Assembly (NCBI GenBank): GCA_021828935.1 | Contig: JAJZCU010000107.1 | Location: forward strand, 1-6,984 | DNA length: 6,984 bases | Direction: 5' to 3' | Source: Planctomycetota bacterium | Lineage (GTDB): Bacteria > Planctomycetota > Phycisphaerae > WQYP01 | Shown: positions 5,745 to 6,984 of the stretch, in pieces | How positions within the stretch are numbered: position 1 is the stretch's first letter | How the letters are laid out: every line of letters starts with the position of its first letter | The notes under the pieces: generated by a model | Databases searched by the model: none | Told to the model about the DNA's origin: nothing | Seen by the model: the letters and a program-made list of their open reading frames with translations, nothing else | Made by a program: the position numbers and the translations under genes

Positions 5745-5790
5745 AAGTATATTATTCCAAGCAATGGGGGTCAGGCACGATTCCGGCCAC
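5745..5790. other. Non-coding spacer with a GGGGGTCAGGCACG-type motif
   Basis: Between the HINT fragment and the SseB-like gene (about 5592-5789) no frame looks protein-like. The segment around 5765-5780, GGGGGTCAGGCACGATTCC, resembles a motif ('TGCCTGACCCC' on the other strand) that I associate from memory with dispersed repeats in environmental genomes. It has only one copy in this window, so repeat status cannot be judged here. Confidence 0.2.
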
Positions 5791-6182
5791 TATCGCAACC
5801 TCAGCATTCGTTCAGAATCGCCCTGTGGAATGCGACCGCGCGGGACGTCGTTTGGGTTAACAAGAATCTCTGATATCTCCTTCATACCACTTGCCATCTC
5901 AAGCACAGCGCGGCCGGTCAGAGACGTGTAAAGACATCCCTGAGGCCTCCACTTAAGCAGGTGTTCCACCGTGCTGAACACAGGAATGGCGCCTGCCCCG
6001 CTGCCAGTCCTCAAACAGATGACAGGAATGTCGAAGCGGCCGGGCTGCAGCTCCCTCGCAGGTTCAGAGGCAGGAACATGAAGCTTCTCAGACAGAAATG
6101 TCTCATGGAGAGAACGCAGCGCCCCATCGGTACGATCCCGGCTGTAGGCTATTATCGCGTCATCCAAACGATTGGCCGTCAT
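5790..6182 (-). CDS. SseB family protein
   Basis: 130-residue protein resembling the SseB N-terminal domain. Recognisable elements are 'DIPVICLRTGSGAGAIPVFS' (51-70), 'TVEHLLKWRPQGCLYTSLTG' (71-90) and 'AVLEMASGMKEISEILVNPN' (92-111), corresponding to the family's 'iPvFTs.e.l..w', '...l.G..ll..a' and 'I.vNP' pattern. SseB-type domains are named after a Salmonella type III secretion protein, but most genomic copies are small cytosolic proteins of unknown function, often beside toxin systems. The start is firm: ATG at 6182 with GGAGGAAG directly upstream, and its ATG overlaps the previous gene's TGA by four bases (ATGA). With the partner gene and the HINT remnant upstream, an immunity or chaperone-like role is plausible but inferred. 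Confidence 0.72.
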   Translation of the reverse strand: MTANRLDDAIIAYSRDRTDGALRSLHETFLSEKLHVPASEPARELQPGRFDIPVICLRTGSGAGAIPVFSTVEHLLKWRPQGCLYTSLTGRAVLEMASGMKEISEILVNPNDVPRGRIPQGDSERMLRLR

Positions 6183-6538
6183 TCTTCCTCCACAGGGGAT
6201 CCCTTGAGGGCATCAGCATAGGTTTGGTAAAGAGCTCCAACTCCTATCCTCGAACACGCCCTCTCATCAAGCCGACCGCCAGAATACGTCGGACAAATCA
6301 CGATGTCCGACTTAGTTCCAATTCCTTCTGGTGTGTCCTTGCCGATCATCGCCAAAACCAGTCGATCAAAATCCGCGGCTGGCCCACCCCAAAATCTCGT
6401 TATCACCGGGGGATCAACCTTCACCAAAAAGTAATGCGAATTCGGGCGCATGCCCTCAACTTCACTGACAAACTCGCATTTTCGAGGCTGCGGATCGCGA
6501 CTAAAATCGTGCGACGAAAGGTAAAATTGGTGTGGCAT
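6179..6538 (-). CDS. Hypothetical protein coupled to SseB-like gene
   Basis: A 119-residue protein that I do not recognise. It begins 'MPHQFYLSSHDFSRDPQPRK', has a central stretch 'GMRPNSHYFLVKVDPPVITR' and 'DRLVLAMIGKDTPEGIG', and ends 'IVICPTYSGGRLDERACSRI' and 'GVGALYQTYADALKGSPVEE'. There is no signal peptide or membrane segment, so it should be cytosolic. The ATG at 6538 has AAGGA nine bases upstream. Its stop overlaps the SseB-like start (ATGA), so both are expressed together. It is the first intact gene after a HINT domain end and its broken linker, the usual place for an immunity gene. Function unknown. Confidence 0.65.
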   Translation of the reverse strand: MPHQFYLSSHDFSRDPQPRKCEFVSEVEGMRPNSHYFLVKVDPPVITRFWGGPAADFDRLVLAMIGKDTPEGIGTKSDIVICPTYSGGRLDERACSRIGVGALYQTYADALKGSPVEEE

Positions 6539-6618
6539 AAATTAATTTCCTTCTGGCAGTTGCCGCGGGTCGGTCGGCAGGGTCCAAGGAAGGGGAGCGT
6601 CCGGGTGGCTACCGCGGC

Positions 6619-6717
6619 GTGCTTGACGTCAGCGCCGCCCGCCTTCGCTACGGAGACCACATCTTCCCCCCCCGCCTTGCCCACGGCGACCACGTCCGCG
6701 GCGCCCACCTTCGCCAC
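6619..6717 (-). repeat. Three 33-bp repeats encoding an 11-residue unit
   Basis: In one minus-strand frame 6717-6685, 6684-6652 and 6651-6619 encode VAKVGAADVVA, VGKAGGEDVVS and VAKAGGADVKH, i.e. three units of V(A/G)K(A/V)G(G/A)(A/E)DV. Such Ala/Val/Asp/Lys repeats resemble the linker between HINT and toxin domains of Rhs proteins. The frame has a stop (TAA, about 6730) upstream and is not in phase with the HINT end, so the connection is broken. A run of eight C (plus strand 6666-6673) lies in the second unit. Confidence 0.55.
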
Positions 6718-6755
6718 GGTAACGGTTTATCCCTTACGTCGTAGGCGCCGTTGGC

Positions 6756-6984
6756 GATGGATTGAACCCAGCCCCAGCGAAGAGGGTTCCAACCGCTTTC
6801 ATTATGCACCCACACCGCCTTACCCGAACGCGGCAATGCAACGAAGTACGTATGCGCATCTTTAACTTCAAGGTTGAAGACCTCCTGTTTGCGCTTCGTG
6901 CAGAGAACATTATCAACAATAACCCAACGGCCGTCGGGTGCGCGCAGCTTGTCCCCGATTTGCTGGGGCTGGGTTCAATCCATC
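6756..6984. repeat. 23-bp perfect inverted repeat reaching the window edge
   Basis: Positions 6756-6778 are the exact reverse complement of 6962-6984, the last 23 bases of the window; the arms are 183 bases apart and share the core TTGAACCCAGCCCCAGC. The left arm lies where the HINT reading frame loses its linker, the right arm introduces the in-frame stop at 6975-6977. Confidence 0.85.
6798..6974 (-). pseudogene. C-terminal end of a HINT domain of an Rhs-type protein (partial)
   Basis: The minus-strand frame below the in-frame stop at 6975-6977 reads 'IGDKLRAPDGRWVIVDNVLC', then 'QEVFNLEVKDAHTYFVAL' and 'GKAVWVHNE'. 'VFNLEV.D.HTYFV......VHN' is the canonical last block of the HINT autoprocessing domain in Rhs and other polymorphic toxins, where cleavage follows the final Asn and frees the toxin. 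The frame continues past the HNE to a stop at 6648 through 'SGWNPLRWGWVQSIAN', which overlaps a 23-bp inverted repeat and looks out of phase. No toxin domain follows: only about 80 bases separate the linker repeats from the next gene. The gene's upstream part lies beyond the window. Confidence 0.7.

Noticed and set aside
6098..6865. Plus-strand frame of 255 codons
   Set aside because: Longest plus frame there, but it is antisense to the coupled SseB/hypothetical pair and HINT end, which have start sites, overlaps and motifs.

Overview
The window reads as a gene-poor, mosaic accessory island from a GC-rich, probably environmental Gram-negative bacterium. Rhs/HINT cassette remnants, PIN-type toxin-antitoxin modules, an IS630 element and 'CTCTGTG' intergenic repeats suggest Planctomycetota or a relative, but this is a low-confidence guess because there is no rRNA or core gene to anchor it.

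Plus strand, left part (1-2520). About 460 bases without a convincing gene hold a 9-nt tandem repeat, a strong hairpin and a possible promoter. Two toxin-antitoxin modules follow. The first is a UPF0175 antitoxin (461-736) with a 1-base overlap to a DUF3368 PIN-like toxin (736-1242). The second is a VapC-like PIN protein (1857-2336) overlapping a 63-residue partner (2329-2520) by 8 bases.

Minus strand, whole window. Read from right to left there is a chain of decayed Rhs/polymorphic-toxin cassettes. A HINT C-terminal end (6974-6798) and a repeat linker precede a translationally coupled pair: an unknown 119-residue protein (6538-6179) and an SseB-like protein (6182-5790). A HINT middle fragment (5591-5394) precedes a 137-residue beta-rich protein (5393-4980). 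An Rhs linker fragment (3812-3558) precedes a stand-alone protein resembling domain IV of elongation factor G (3495-3097). A pretoxin/HINT-start fragment (2855-2520) follows, and then an Rhs-like linker fused in frame to an immunity-like helical protein (1848-1264). In every cassette the delivery scaffold is broken and no toxin domain is left, while the small downstream genes, which I infer to be immunity genes, mostly stay intact with good ribosome binding sites.

Plus strand, centre (3878-4983). A complete IS630 element with 24-bp inverted repeats and TA target duplication carries a transposase broken by two single-base frameshifts of opposite sign. It inserted into the TAA stop codon of the 137-residue minus-strand gene, changing that protein by only one added tyrosine.

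Overall this looks like a toxin/immunity 'graveyard' in which toxin-antitoxin modules and an insertion sequence have settled. All family assignments come from reading the translations by eye; no database search was run.
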